NCBI RefSeq assembly: GCF_012396365.1 | Contig: NZ_JAAXPG010000018.1 | Span: 98,717-162,716, forward strand | Direction of reading: 5' to 3' | Length of the DNA stretch: 64,000 nt | DNA from: Nocardiopsis alborubida | GTDB taxonomy: Bacteria > Actinomycetota > Actinomycetes > Streptosporangiales > Streptosporangiaceae | Shown: positions 43,843-50,757 of the stretch, in pieces | Numbering within the stretch: the first letter of the stretch is position 1 | Layout of the letters: every line of letters starts with the position of its first letter | The notes under the pieces: model-generated | What the model saw: only the letters and a program-made list of their open reading frames with translations | The model's database searches: none | Told to the model about the DNA's origin: nothing | Made by a program: the position numbers and the translations under genes

Positions 43843-45978
43843 ATGGGTGGATCTATCGAGCCGGGTTGGTACGCGGACCCGCAGGGCGACGCGCAAACGC
43901 TCAGATGGTGGAACGGCAGCGAGTGGACACGGCATACCCGTTCCCTGAGCGAACTCCAGGGCGGTGGCGGTCCGGGTGACGAGGAGGCCGCGACCATCCA
44001 CCTGGGCGGGTCCGGACAGGGCGCTCCCGCCTCCGACGAGGAGGACCCCGGAACGGTGCGGCTGGGCCCCTCCCAGACGCAGTCGGCGGCACCGATCGAC
44101 GACGAGCCCAGCACCATGCGCATCAACCCGTCCCGGGCACAGGGATCCCCCCAGCAGGACACCGCCTCGCCGTCCTCCCCGCCCCCGATCGACGACGAGC
44201 CCAGCACGATGCGGATCAACCCGTCGTGGGCACAGGCCTCCTCCCCTTCCGTTTCTCCCTCCTCCCCCGCCTCACCGTCCTCCGGCGCCCCCATCGACGA
44301 CGAGCCCAGCACCATGCGCATCAACCCGTCCTGGGCGCAGGGCGGCGATGACGACGAGGAGCCCACCACCGACCTGGGCGGCACGGGCGCCACGATGCGC
44401 GTCAACCCGGCCGACCTCCCGGGCCGCGGCGGCGGACCCGGGGCGGGCGACGGACAGGACGGCCCCGGGGCGACCATGCGGGTCAGCCCGTCCGACCTCC
44501 CCCGGCGCGACGAGGACGAACTGCCCACCGCCGACCTCACCGACGACGAGATCCCCACGTCCAACCTGACCGACGACGACCTGGGCGGTGAAGCGCCGCG
44601 CACCGCGGTGTTCGACCCGGGTGGTCCCGGTGCTGCTGGTGCCCCCGGTTCGACGGGGTCGGCGGGATCCCCGGGTGAGGCCCCGCGCACCGCGGTGTTC
44701 GACCCCGACGACCCCGCGCTTCCGGGCGGCGGGACCTCCGGCACGGCCGTGTTCGACCCGGGCGACCCCGCCTTCTCCGGAAGCGGGGCCTCCGGAGACG
44801 GGACCGCCGGTACCGCGGTGTTCACCCCCTCGGGCGGCGAGCACCCCCGAACCGCCGTGTTCGACCCGGGCGACCCCGCCTTCTCCGGAGGCGCGGACTC
44901 CGGAGGCGCGAACGAGGGGGACAAGAAGGGCGGCAAGTTCAACAAGTTCCTGGGCAGCCTCAAGGAGGGCTGGTCCGACCTGTCCGAGGAGCGCAAGGAG
45001 CAACGCCGCAATTCCGAGGAGGAGGCGGCCAAGCGGCGCGAGGAGGAGCGGGCCCGCAGGGAGGCCGAACTCCAGGAGGAGGCCAGGCGCCGGGAGGAGG
45101 AGGCCCGGCGTCGCGCCGAGGAGCAGCCCCCGGGTGCGCAGGCCCCGGGCGCCGCTGCCGCCGCCGGTTCGGCGGTCGGCGCGCAGCCGGGAGCCCCGTG
45201 GCCCCCGTCCGGCCAGCCCGATCAGCCCAGCCAACCCGGTCAGCAGCCCTCCGAGCAGCAGGCCCCGGGCCAGCAGGCGTCGGGGCCGCAGCCCCCCGCC
45301 CAGCCGTTCCCCGGCGCCCAGCAGCCCACGCACCAGCCTCCGGGCTTCCCGCCCGCCGCGCAGCCGCCCTCCGGACCCCAGCAGGGGCACTCCGTTCCGC
45401 CCGCGGCCCCGTCCGGACCGCAGCAGGGCATGTTCTCGCCCCAGCGCCAGTCGGGACCGCAGCACCCGCCGTCGGGCCCCCAGGCCGGTTACCGCCAGCC
45501 CCCGCCGCCCCAGCAGGGCGGCTTCGGCCCGCCCGGGTACCCGCCCCAGCAGCAGATGGGCGGCCCGAACCCTCCGGGGCGTCCGCCGCAGGGCATGCCC
45601 CCGAACGCTCCGCCGCCCGGGCAGCGGATGAACCGGCCGGGCCCGCCGCCCGGGTACCCGCCGACCCCCGGCCCCATGGCCAACGCTCCCGGCGGGCAGC
45701 CGCCGATGGGCGCACACCCGGGAGGTCCGCAGTGGGGTCAGCCGGGTCCGGGCCAGCCCCCCGGCCCGGGGCAGCCCTACCAGCAGCACCGCCCGCAGAA
45801 GCCCAAGAAGAAGCGGGGATGCAGGAACTGCGGCTGCGGCTGCTTCACCTTCCTGCTCATCCTGCTCGCCGTCCTGGTCCTGGGCTACCTCCAGTTCTGG
45901 GGCGTGTGGGACTGGATGTACGAGATCTTCAGCGTCGGTGAGCCGCCCGGCGTCTCGGACCCCTGGATCTGGGACTGA
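43843..45978 (+). CDS. DUF2510 membrane protein with repeated Thr motifs
   Basis: 711 residues. Order: DUF2510 (residues ~3-35, PGWYADPQGDAQTLRWWNGSEWTRHT), a disordered acidic region with repeats (~40-345): three near-identical IDDEPSTMRINPS units, ATIHLGG, GTVRLGPS, two GATMRV(N/S)P units and five RTAVFDP/GTAVF units; a charged helical coil (~360-430: EERKEQRRNSEEEAAKRREEERARREAEL); a Pro/Gln/Gly-rich linker with SGPQ repeats (~430-650); then a cysteine-rich juxtamembrane KKKRGCRNCGCGC and one membrane helix (~668-690). DUF2510 is usually found at the N-terminus of actinobacterial membrane proteins. The Thr repeats look like kinase-substrate/FHA-binding peptides (inference). Upstream of orn. 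Confidence 0.85.
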   Translation: MGGSIEPGWYADPQGDAQTLRWWNGSEWTRHTRSLSELQGGGGPGDEEAATIHLGGSGQGAPASDEEDPGTVRLGPSQTQSAAPIDDEPSTMRINPSRAQGSPQQDTASPSSPPPIDDEPSTMRINPSWAQASSPSVSPSSPASPSSGAPIDDEPSTMRINPSWAQGGDDDEEPTTDLGGTGATMRVNPADLPGRGGGPGAGDGQDGPGATMRVSPSDLPRRDEDELPTADLTDDEIPTSNLTDDDLGGEAPRTAVFDPGGPGAAGAPGSTGSAGSPGEAPRTAVFDPDDPALPGGGTSGTAVFDPGDPAFSGSGASGDGTAGTAVFTPSGGEHPRTAVFDPGDPAFSGGADSGGANEGDKKGGKFNKFLGSLKEGWSDLSEERKEQRRNSEEEAAKRREEERARREAELQEEARRREEEARRRAEEQPPGAQAPGAAAAAGSAVGAQPGAPWPPSGQPDQPSQPGQQPSEQQAPGQQASGPQPPAQPFPGAQQPTHQPPGFPPAAQPPSGPQQGHSVPPAAPSGPQQGMFSPQRQSGPQHPPSGPQAGYRQPPPPQQGGFGPPGYPPQQQMGGPNPPGRPPQGMPPNAPPPGQRMNRPGPPPGYPPTPGPMANAPGGQPPMGAHPGGPQWGQPGPGQPPGPGQPYQQHRPQKPKKKRGCRNCGCGCFTFLLILLAVLVLGYLQFWGVWDWMYEIFSVGEPPGVSDPWIWD

Positions 45979-45987
45979 CCCAGGCTC

Positions 45988-46022
45988 AAGGGGGCGGTCG
46001 GACACGGTCCGGCCGCCCCCTT
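45988..46022 (+). terminator. Terminator after the DUF2510 gene
   Basis: 10-bp perfect stem AAGGGGGCGG / CCGCCCCCTT, 15-nt loop with an inner TCGGA/TCCGG match, starting 10 nt after the stop and ending in TT. Confidence 0.82.
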
Positions 46023-46064
46023 CGTCATCCCCCGGGACTCCCCGCAACCCCTAAGCTGACCGGT

Positions 46065-46715
46065 ATGAATGACAGTTTGGTGTGGATTGACTGCGAGATG
46101 ACGGGCCTGGACTTCGAGAGCGACGCGCTGATCGAGGTGGCCTGTCTGATCACCGACGGCGAGCTCAACATCCTCGACGAGGGCGTGGACGTCGTGATCA
46201 GACCGCCGCAGGCCGCACTGGACCGCATGGGGGACTTCGTCCGCGACATGCACACCACCTCCGGCCTGCTGGAGGAGCTGGACAAGGGCGTGAGCCTCCA
46301 GGAGGCCGAGGACCTCGTCCTGGAGCACATCCGCCAGTACGTGACCGAGCCCCGCAAGGCTCCGCTGTGCGGCAACTCGATCGCCACCGACCGCACCTTC
46401 CTGGCCCGTGACATGAAGCGCATCGACGAGTTCCTGCACTACCGGATGGTCGACGTGTCCTCCATCAAGGAGCTGCTGCGCCGCTGGTACCCGCGCGTGT
46501 ACTACGCGAGCCCGGAGAAGAACGGCGGGCACCGGGCGCTCGCCGACATCACCGACAGCATCCACGAGCTGCGCTACTACCGCGCCGCGGCCTTCGTGCC
46601 CGAGCCCGGCCCGAACTCGGCCACCGCCCGCGCCATCGCCGCCGACGTGGTGGCCGGGGGCACCGGCAGGGAAGCGCGTGAGGCGGCTCTCGCGGACGAC
46701 GCGGCGGAAAACTGA
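46065..46715 (+). CDS. orn: Oligoribonuclease
   Basis: 216 residues. DEDDh 3'-5' exoribonuclease that degrades di- to pentaribonucleotides, including pGpG from c-di-GMP breakdown. Active-site residues: D and E in LVWIDCEMTGLD, D in LCGNSIATDRTFL, and H plus D in GGHRALADITDSIHELRYYR. Length and sequence are typical. The C-terminal ~35 residues (PGPNSATARAIAADVVAGGTGREAREAALADDAAEN) extend beyond the enzyme core. No Shine-Dalgarno of note; the gene is followed by tRNA-His, a common neighbour in actinobacteria. Confidence 0.97.
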   Translation: MNDSLVWIDCEMTGLDFESDALIEVACLITDGELNILDEGVDVVIRPPQAALDRMGDFVRDMHTTSGLLEELDKGVSLQEAEDLVLEHIRQYVTEPRKAPLCGNSIATDRTFLARDMKRIDEFLHYRMVDVSSIKELLRRWYPRVYYASPEKNGGHRALADITDSIHELRYYRAAAFVPEPGPNSATARAIAADVVAGGTGREAREAALADDAAEN

Positions 46716-46781
46716 TCGAAGCACTCCCCGGAGTCCGCTAAGCTTTCATACGTACGCGGGGCCGAGAGGCCCGGCGCACGT

Positions 46782-46858
46782 GGTGGGTGTAGCTCAGCCG
46801 GTAGAGCACTTGGTTGTGGTCCAAGAAGTCGCGGGTTCAAGTCCCGTCACTCACCCCA
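46782..46858 (+). tRNA. tRNA-His (GTG)
   Basis: Acceptor stem GTGGGTG pairs with CACTCAC (one G-U), D-arm AGCTCAGCCGGTAGAGC, anticodon stem-loop CTTGG-TTGTGGT-CCAAG with anticodon GTG, T-arm GCGGGTTCAAGTCCCGT, and encoded CCA. G at 46782 is the extra 5' G(-1) that pairs with discriminator C, the histidine identity element. Confidence 0.98.
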
Positions 46859-46917
46859 GAGGCGAAGGCCCCTGACCAGCGCAAACGCGCGATGGTCAGG
46901 GGCTTTCGCGTTGTCGG
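46837..46917 (+). repeat. Candidate att site, left: 3' end of tRNA-His plus terminator
   Basis: From the T-loop (TCAAGTCCCGTCAC) through CCA and the terminator to GTTGTCGG, this 81-nt segment is repeated in degenerate form at 52993-53072. Integrases of actinomycete elements commonly use tRNA 3' ends as attB, leaving an intact gene on one side and a 3' fragment on the other. Confidence 0.65.
46862..46909 (+). terminator. Terminator of tRNA-His
   Basis: 17-bp stem with one G-U/mismatch (GCCCCTGACCA 46868-46878 with TGGTCAGGGGC 46893-46903, extended by GCGAA/TTTCGC). The same hairpin core, GCCCCTGACC/GGTCAGGGGC, recurs at 53020-53062. Confidence 0.88.
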
Positions 46918-47573
46918 GATCCCAGCGGTGGCGGGCGCGCGGCGGTGGGGGTTCGTCCGCACCTCCGGCTTCCCCCATCACGCACCGACCCGTCAGACGT
47001 TCGAGAACGAGGACCACGGCGACCTCGCCGGGCACGTCCCGGCCGCCAGCACCGCCACCAGGTACCCCTGCCTTTCGGTCTCGGGTTTCGGCTCGGGTGG
47101 CATCCGTCTGGCCAGAGGGCCACGCCAAGAAGGGACGCTGCCTCGTCGGGCGGGGTGAGTCAGCGTCCCAGCCCGGCCCCGTCCATGCGGCCCTGGAGCT
47201 CGTTCCTGCGCCGGTGCCGCTCGCACGGTTCCCGCGATCTCCGGTCGAAGGCGACCTGCTCTCTCGTGTTCGGTCCGGGCGTGCAGACCGGCGACCAGGG
47301 CCACGGCACGGTCGTCCAGGCGGGCTGCACGATTGGCGGGCTCCTCCCAACGCCGCCTCTCCCGCACGACCTGCCGATCCGCTCCCTCTCGCTCTCTCCG
47401 AGCGCGCTGCTCCCCGGGACCGTCCACCGCCCGCGCACGGCCCCGGATCCCTCAGCCACCGCCGAGACGCCGTGGCCGCCCTCCCGGAAGGCGCGGAGCA
47501 TCTGGGTGCGCGCCCGGGCTGTCCTCGCCCAGCGACCGGCCCGGAGCGAGGGAGCCGTAGCGCCGGTAGGCGC
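46918..47573. other. Region without a supported gene inside the island
   Basis: 656 nt. Frames on both strands are Arg/Pro/Gly-rich and lack starts. A 9-bp inverted repeat GGGACGCTG / CAGCGTCCC spans 47132-47169. Could be a decayed remnant of the element (for example of a lost integrase), but no protein motif survives that I can identify. Confidence 0.4.
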
Positions 47574-48593
47574 TCACCCCAGGGCCGTCCTCTCGTTGGG
47601 GCGGTATCCGTGGTCGGCAAGCCATCGACGGGCGCGGCCCAGAGCGCGCTCTTCCTCGAAGATCGTCCAGGCGGTCAGGTCGTCACCGCCCGCCCTGTGG
47701 ATAGCGTCCTTGAACCGCGCGAACGCACCGCGCCCATCCAACGCCCGCCGCAGGCACTCGCGCAGGTCGGGGGCGTCCACCGTTTCGGCGAAGTCCGCCA
47801 TGTCCTGGTAGGCGGACCGGCTGTCGGGTTCGACCACGATCCGGCGGTCCTCCGCGGAAGCGTCCACGTCCAGACCGGATTCGAATTCGAGGAGGGCGGT
47901 GGACAGGATCTCACCGGTCATCGGGTCGAAGGCGCCGTCCCCCTCGTTGGGGTCAGAGCCCAGAACAGCGACCAGCTCCTCCAGGTCGGCGGATACGGGT
48001 GTGAGCTCCGCACCAGCGTCCTTGCCTGCCAGGGCCCGGTCCAGCTCGTCGGCGAGCAGACCGTCTCCCGGCCAATCCCGGTCGCGCAGTTCGGAGGCGC
48101 ACCCTCGTGCCGGGTTCACCAGGCCGGGGGCGCCCGCTCGCAGCGCCGCGAGCACCGCGGTGCCCGCGCGGTGCGACACCGCCCTGACGTTCTCCTCGGA
48201 GAGGACGGTGTCAAGTCCGGCAGCATCCGGGCGGAGCCCTCGGTACTCCCGGAGCGTCCACTGTGGGGGCGAGGTGGACAGCGTGGTCGGGGAAGCGGGC
48301 GGAGAGCTCAGCAGCACGTTCAGGTCCGGGTGGACGATCCCCGCGTCGGCCGAGACGATCTCGTAGGCGGCGACCCCGTTTCGGACGAACGGGTCCTCCG
48401 CCACCGCGGCCTCGACCTCACCGCGCGCTCCGCGTGCCAGGACAATCCCTCCGAGATCGGCGGGCACGGTACGCCCGGAGAAGAGGAACACCCCATGGGA
48501 ATGGTGCTTCTCCAGGTAGGCGATGTGATCGGGGATGTGGGGCGCGACCTCGTCCGCAGGGGCGACGTAGCGCAGGATCAGGACATGGAGCAT
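47574..48593 (-). CDS. YciI-like domain fused to UPF0158-like domain
   Basis: 339 residues from ATG 48593 (GGGAG about 11 nt upstream). Residues 1-~95 (MLHVLILRYVAPADEVAPHIPDHIAYLEKHHSHGVFLFSGRTVPADLGGIVLARG ... VAAYEIV) form a YCII-type dimeric barrel with the conserved His and Asp positions (H in IPDHIAYLEKHH). The C-terminal ~150 residues (DLEELVAVLGSDPNEGDGAFDPMTGEILS ... ESGLDVDA ... RCLRRALDGRGAFARFKDAI ... ARRWLADHGYRP) match UPF0158. A Pro/Ser linker joins them. Biochemical role of neither domain is established here. Divergent from the NrtR-like operon, and inside the att-flanked segment. Confidence 0.75.
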   Translation of the reverse strand: MLHVLILRYVAPADEVAPHIPDHIAYLEKHHSHGVFLFSGRTVPADLGGIVLARGARGEVEAAVAEDPFVRNGVAAYEIVSADAGIVHPDLNVLLSSPPASPTTLSTSPPQWTLREYRGLRPDAAGLDTVLSEENVRAVSHRAGTAVLAALRAGAPGLVNPARGCASELRDRDWPGDGLLADELDRALAGKDAGAELTPVSADLEELVAVLGSDPNEGDGAFDPMTGEILSTALLEFESGLDVDASAEDRRIVVEPDSRSAYQDMADFAETVDAPDLRECLRRALDGRGAFARFKDAIHRAGGDDLTAWTIFEEERALGRARRWLADHGYRPNERTALG

Positions 48594-48880
48594 GCGGAAA
48601 TTATCTCCCACCTGCTTTTCCGGAAGGCCCGAACACGTGACGCGCACCTCGTACACATCCATGGGCTGCGTCCAACCACGGGCTTCCGGCGCTCCTCCGG
48701 ACAAGCCTCTGATCTGCACTGCCTCTCTACCGAATCCCACCACCCCCAAAAAGTACTTACAGACCATCAGAAACACCAACAACACAGGCTTCTCGACACA
48801 CACCAACAAATCAAATTTCCACGAGCACCAATTTCTGAAAAACGCTTCCTGTCGATCTGACAGGAAGCTAGGCTCAGCGC
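48594..48880. promoter_or_regulatory. AT-rich divergent control region with palindromic operator
   Basis: The most AT-rich stretch nearby. At 48844-48868 a perfect 10-bp inverted repeat GCTTCCTGTC / GACAGGAAGC (5-nt spacer) covers the -35 (TTCCTG, 48846-48851) and abuts a -10 (TAGGCT, 48869-48874) 17 nt away. The -10 ends 6 nt before ATG 48881, which is the geometry of a leaderless transcript. The regulator encoded next is the natural ligand of this palindrome. The remainder carries poly-A/C tracts (CACCAACAACAC) with no ORF. Confidence 0.75.
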
Positions 48881-49612
48881 ATGCCGAACGAAACCTGGCA
48901 ACCACCCTCCGTGCTGTTGACCGTTGACCTGGTCATCCTGACCCTGCGGTCCTCAGCCCTCCACGTCCTCCTCATCGAGAGGGGCATCGACCCCTACAAA
49001 GGCGAACTGGCCCTGCCCGGCGGGTTCATCGCCGATTCCGGTGAGGACGTCTTCGACGCGGCCTGTCGGGAACTGCGCGAAGAGGCCAACCTCGACGCGA
49101 CCGCACTACACCTGGAGCAGCTGGGCGCCTACGGCACCCCCGACCGGGACCCGCGGGGGCGCATCGTCTCCGTCGCCTACCTCGCCATCGCGCCCGGCCT
49201 GCCCGAGCCCGAGGCCGGTACCGACGCCTCGGCGGCCTCCTGGCGTCCCGTCGAGGAGTTCTCCTCAGGCCGCGGACGGCTCGCCTTCGACCACCGGCAG
49301 ATCCTCGACGACGGGCTGGAACGCGCCCGCGCGAAGATCGAGCACACCTCGCTGGCCACAGCCTTCTGCGACGAGACCTTCACCATCGCCGAACTGCAAC
49401 GGGTCTACGAGGCGGTGTGGGGGTTCGGGCTCGACCCGCGCAACTTCTACCGCAAGGTCCAGGCGGTGACGGGCTTCCTCACCCCGGTCGTCTCGGACCG
49501 GCGCGTGACCAAGGGACGCCCCGCGCGCCTCTTCCGAGCAGGACCCCAACAGGTACTGCGCCCTCCGATGATGCGGCCCCTGTCCCCGAGCCGGAACGAG
49601 AACGAGGAATGA
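48881..49612 (+). CDS. NrtR-like regulator: NUDIX domain plus winged helix
   Basis: 243 residues. NUDIX domain (~10-150) with a NUDIX box-like GGFIADSGEDVFDAACRELREEANL (catalytic RE-x-x-EE present; one extra residue between the Gly and the first Glu), then a C-terminal winged-helix region (~160-225: CDETFTIAELQRVYEAVWGFGLDPRNFYRKVQAVTGFLTPV) typical of NrtR-family repressors, which sense NAD-pathway nucleotides such as ADP-ribose. Overlaps the next gene by 4 nt (ATGA), so production is coupled. Likely autoregulates through the palindrome 48844-48868. Retained RE-x-x-EE suggests hydrolysis may still occur, whereas many NrtR proteins have lost it. In this operon it would couple a nucleosidase effector to nucleotide status. 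Confidence 0.85.
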   Translation: MPNETWQPPSVLLTVDLVILTLRSSALHVLLIERGIDPYKGELALPGGFIADSGEDVFDAACRELREEANLDATALHLEQLGAYGTPDRDPRGRIVSVAYLAIAPGLPEPEAGTDASAASWRPVEEFSSGRGRLAFDHRQILDDGLERARAKIEHTSLATAFCDETFTIAELQRVYEAVWGFGLDPRNFYRKVQAVTGFLTPVVSDRRVTKGRPARLFRAGPQQVLRPPMMRPLSPSRNENEE

Positions 49613-50757
49613 GCGACGACCTCGTGGTGGTGCTGACCGCCCTGAACCTGGAGTACAAGGCCGTGCGGGAGCGGCTCCACTCCCCCGAACCGCACCTGCA
49701 CGCCCGGGGTACCCGGTTCGAGATCGGAACCCTGCCCGGCGGCCGTGGACGCGTCGTCCTCGGACTCACCGGCAAGGGCAACCAGTCGTCGGCGGTGCTG
49801 GTCGAGCGGGCGGTCCAGGAGTTCTCACCGGCCGCGGTGCTCTTCGTGGGCGTGGCCGGAGCCCTGTGGGACACACCTCCGCTGGGTGACGTGGTCGTGG
49901 CGACGCACGTGTACGCCTACCACGGCGGGACCAGCGAGGACGACGGCCTCAAGGCCCGGCCCCGCGCGTGGGAGTCACCGCACGGCATCGCCCAGACGGC
50001 CGCGCACCTGGCCAGGCTCGGCACATGGTCCCGGCAGGCACCGCCGGAGAGGCCGCGCCCCCAGGCGCACCTGGGCCCCATCGCCGCCGGAGAGATCGTG
50101 CAGAACTCGCGCATCTCCCGCGAGGCCGAGTGGATCAGGCAGACCTACAACGACGCGTTGGCCATCGAGATGGAGGGCGCCGGAGTCGCCCAGGCCGGAC
50201 ACCTGAGCGGCGCACCGGTGGCGATCGTGCGCGGCATCAGTGACCGTGCCGACGGCACGAAGGCCAGCGAGGCGGACCGCGAATGGCAACCGGTCGCCGC
50301 CGCGAACGCCGCGGCCTTCGCCCTGGACCTCGCGGAAGAACTCATCGGGCAGGAGGATTCCCCCACCATGCGCAAGAACGGCGACTCCGGCGACGGAGGC
50401 AACGTCACCAACACCGCCTACGGGAGTGTCGGCGTCCAAGCGGGCCACGTGCGCGACAGCACGTTCCACGTGTCCTTCGCTTCGGCCGGGACCGGAGGGT
50501 CCGGTGTCGCGGACGAGCTCGCCGTCCTCCGGGAGAAACTGGCTCGGGAGCGCTCGGCGGGACGCATCGACGAGGACACCCACGAGGCGGCGTCGGCCGA
50601 GATCGACATCGCCGACAAGGGGATCGAGGAGGGAACACCCGAGAGCAGGAAGACCTCGGTCCTGGCCCTGAAGCGCCTGCGGGGGCTGCTCGGCGACCTG
50701 GCGTCGCTGGCCGCGCACGTCGCGACGCTGATCACCGCGGTGAAGGGGCTCTCGTGA
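49609..50757 (+). CDS. PNP/MTAN-fold nucleosidase with C-terminal interaction module
   Basis: 382 residues. Residues 1-~248 are a nucleoside phosphorylase/MTAN-type domain: VVLTALNLEYKAVRERL (E15 in the position of the MTAN catalytic Glu), VLGLTGKGNQSSAVLVERAVQ (phosphate/base loop), LFVGVAGALWDTPPLGDVVVATHVYAYHGG, LAIEMEGAGVAQAGH (E187/E189, ribose binding) and VRGISDRADG (D212, base protonation). Residues 249-270 are a Gly-rich linker; 271-288 YGSVGVQAGHVRDSTFHV recurs at the start of the next protein; 300-382 are helical (EKLARERSAGRIDEDTHEAASAEI...). PNP-fold domains serve as ATP-cleaving effectors in Detocs and some CBASS/Avs systems; whether this one hydrolyses ATP or nucleosides is unknown. 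Both ends overlap neighbours. Confidence 0.85.
   Translation: MSDDLVVVLTALNLEYKAVRERLHSPEPHLHARGTRFEIGTLPGGRGRVVLGLTGKGNQSSAVLVERAVQEFSPAAVLFVGVAGALWDTPPLGDVVVATHVYAYHGGTSEDDGLKARPRAWESPHGIAQTAAHLARLGTWSRQAPPERPRPQAHLGPIAAGEIVQNSRISREAEWIRQTYNDALAIEMEGAGVAQAGHLSGAPVAIVRGISDRADGTKASEADREWQPVAAANAAAFALDLAEELIGQEDSPTMRKNGDSGDGGNVTNTAYGSVGVQAGHVRDSTFHVSFASAGTGGSGVADELAVLREKLARERSAGRIDEDTHEAASAEIDIADKGIEEGTPESRKTSVLALKRLRGLLGDLASLAAHVATLITAVKGLS

Noticed and set aside
47132..47169. GGGACGCTG/CAGCGTCCC inverted repeat as a gene terminator or IS end
   Set aside because: No supported gene lies on either side close enough, and there are no flanking target duplications; kept only as a note on the region.
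48594..48905. Upstream extension of the YciI-UPF0158 protein
   Set aside because: The extra ~104 codons overlap the AT-rich control region and the start of the NrtR-like gene; ATG 48593 begins exactly at the YciI-like domain.
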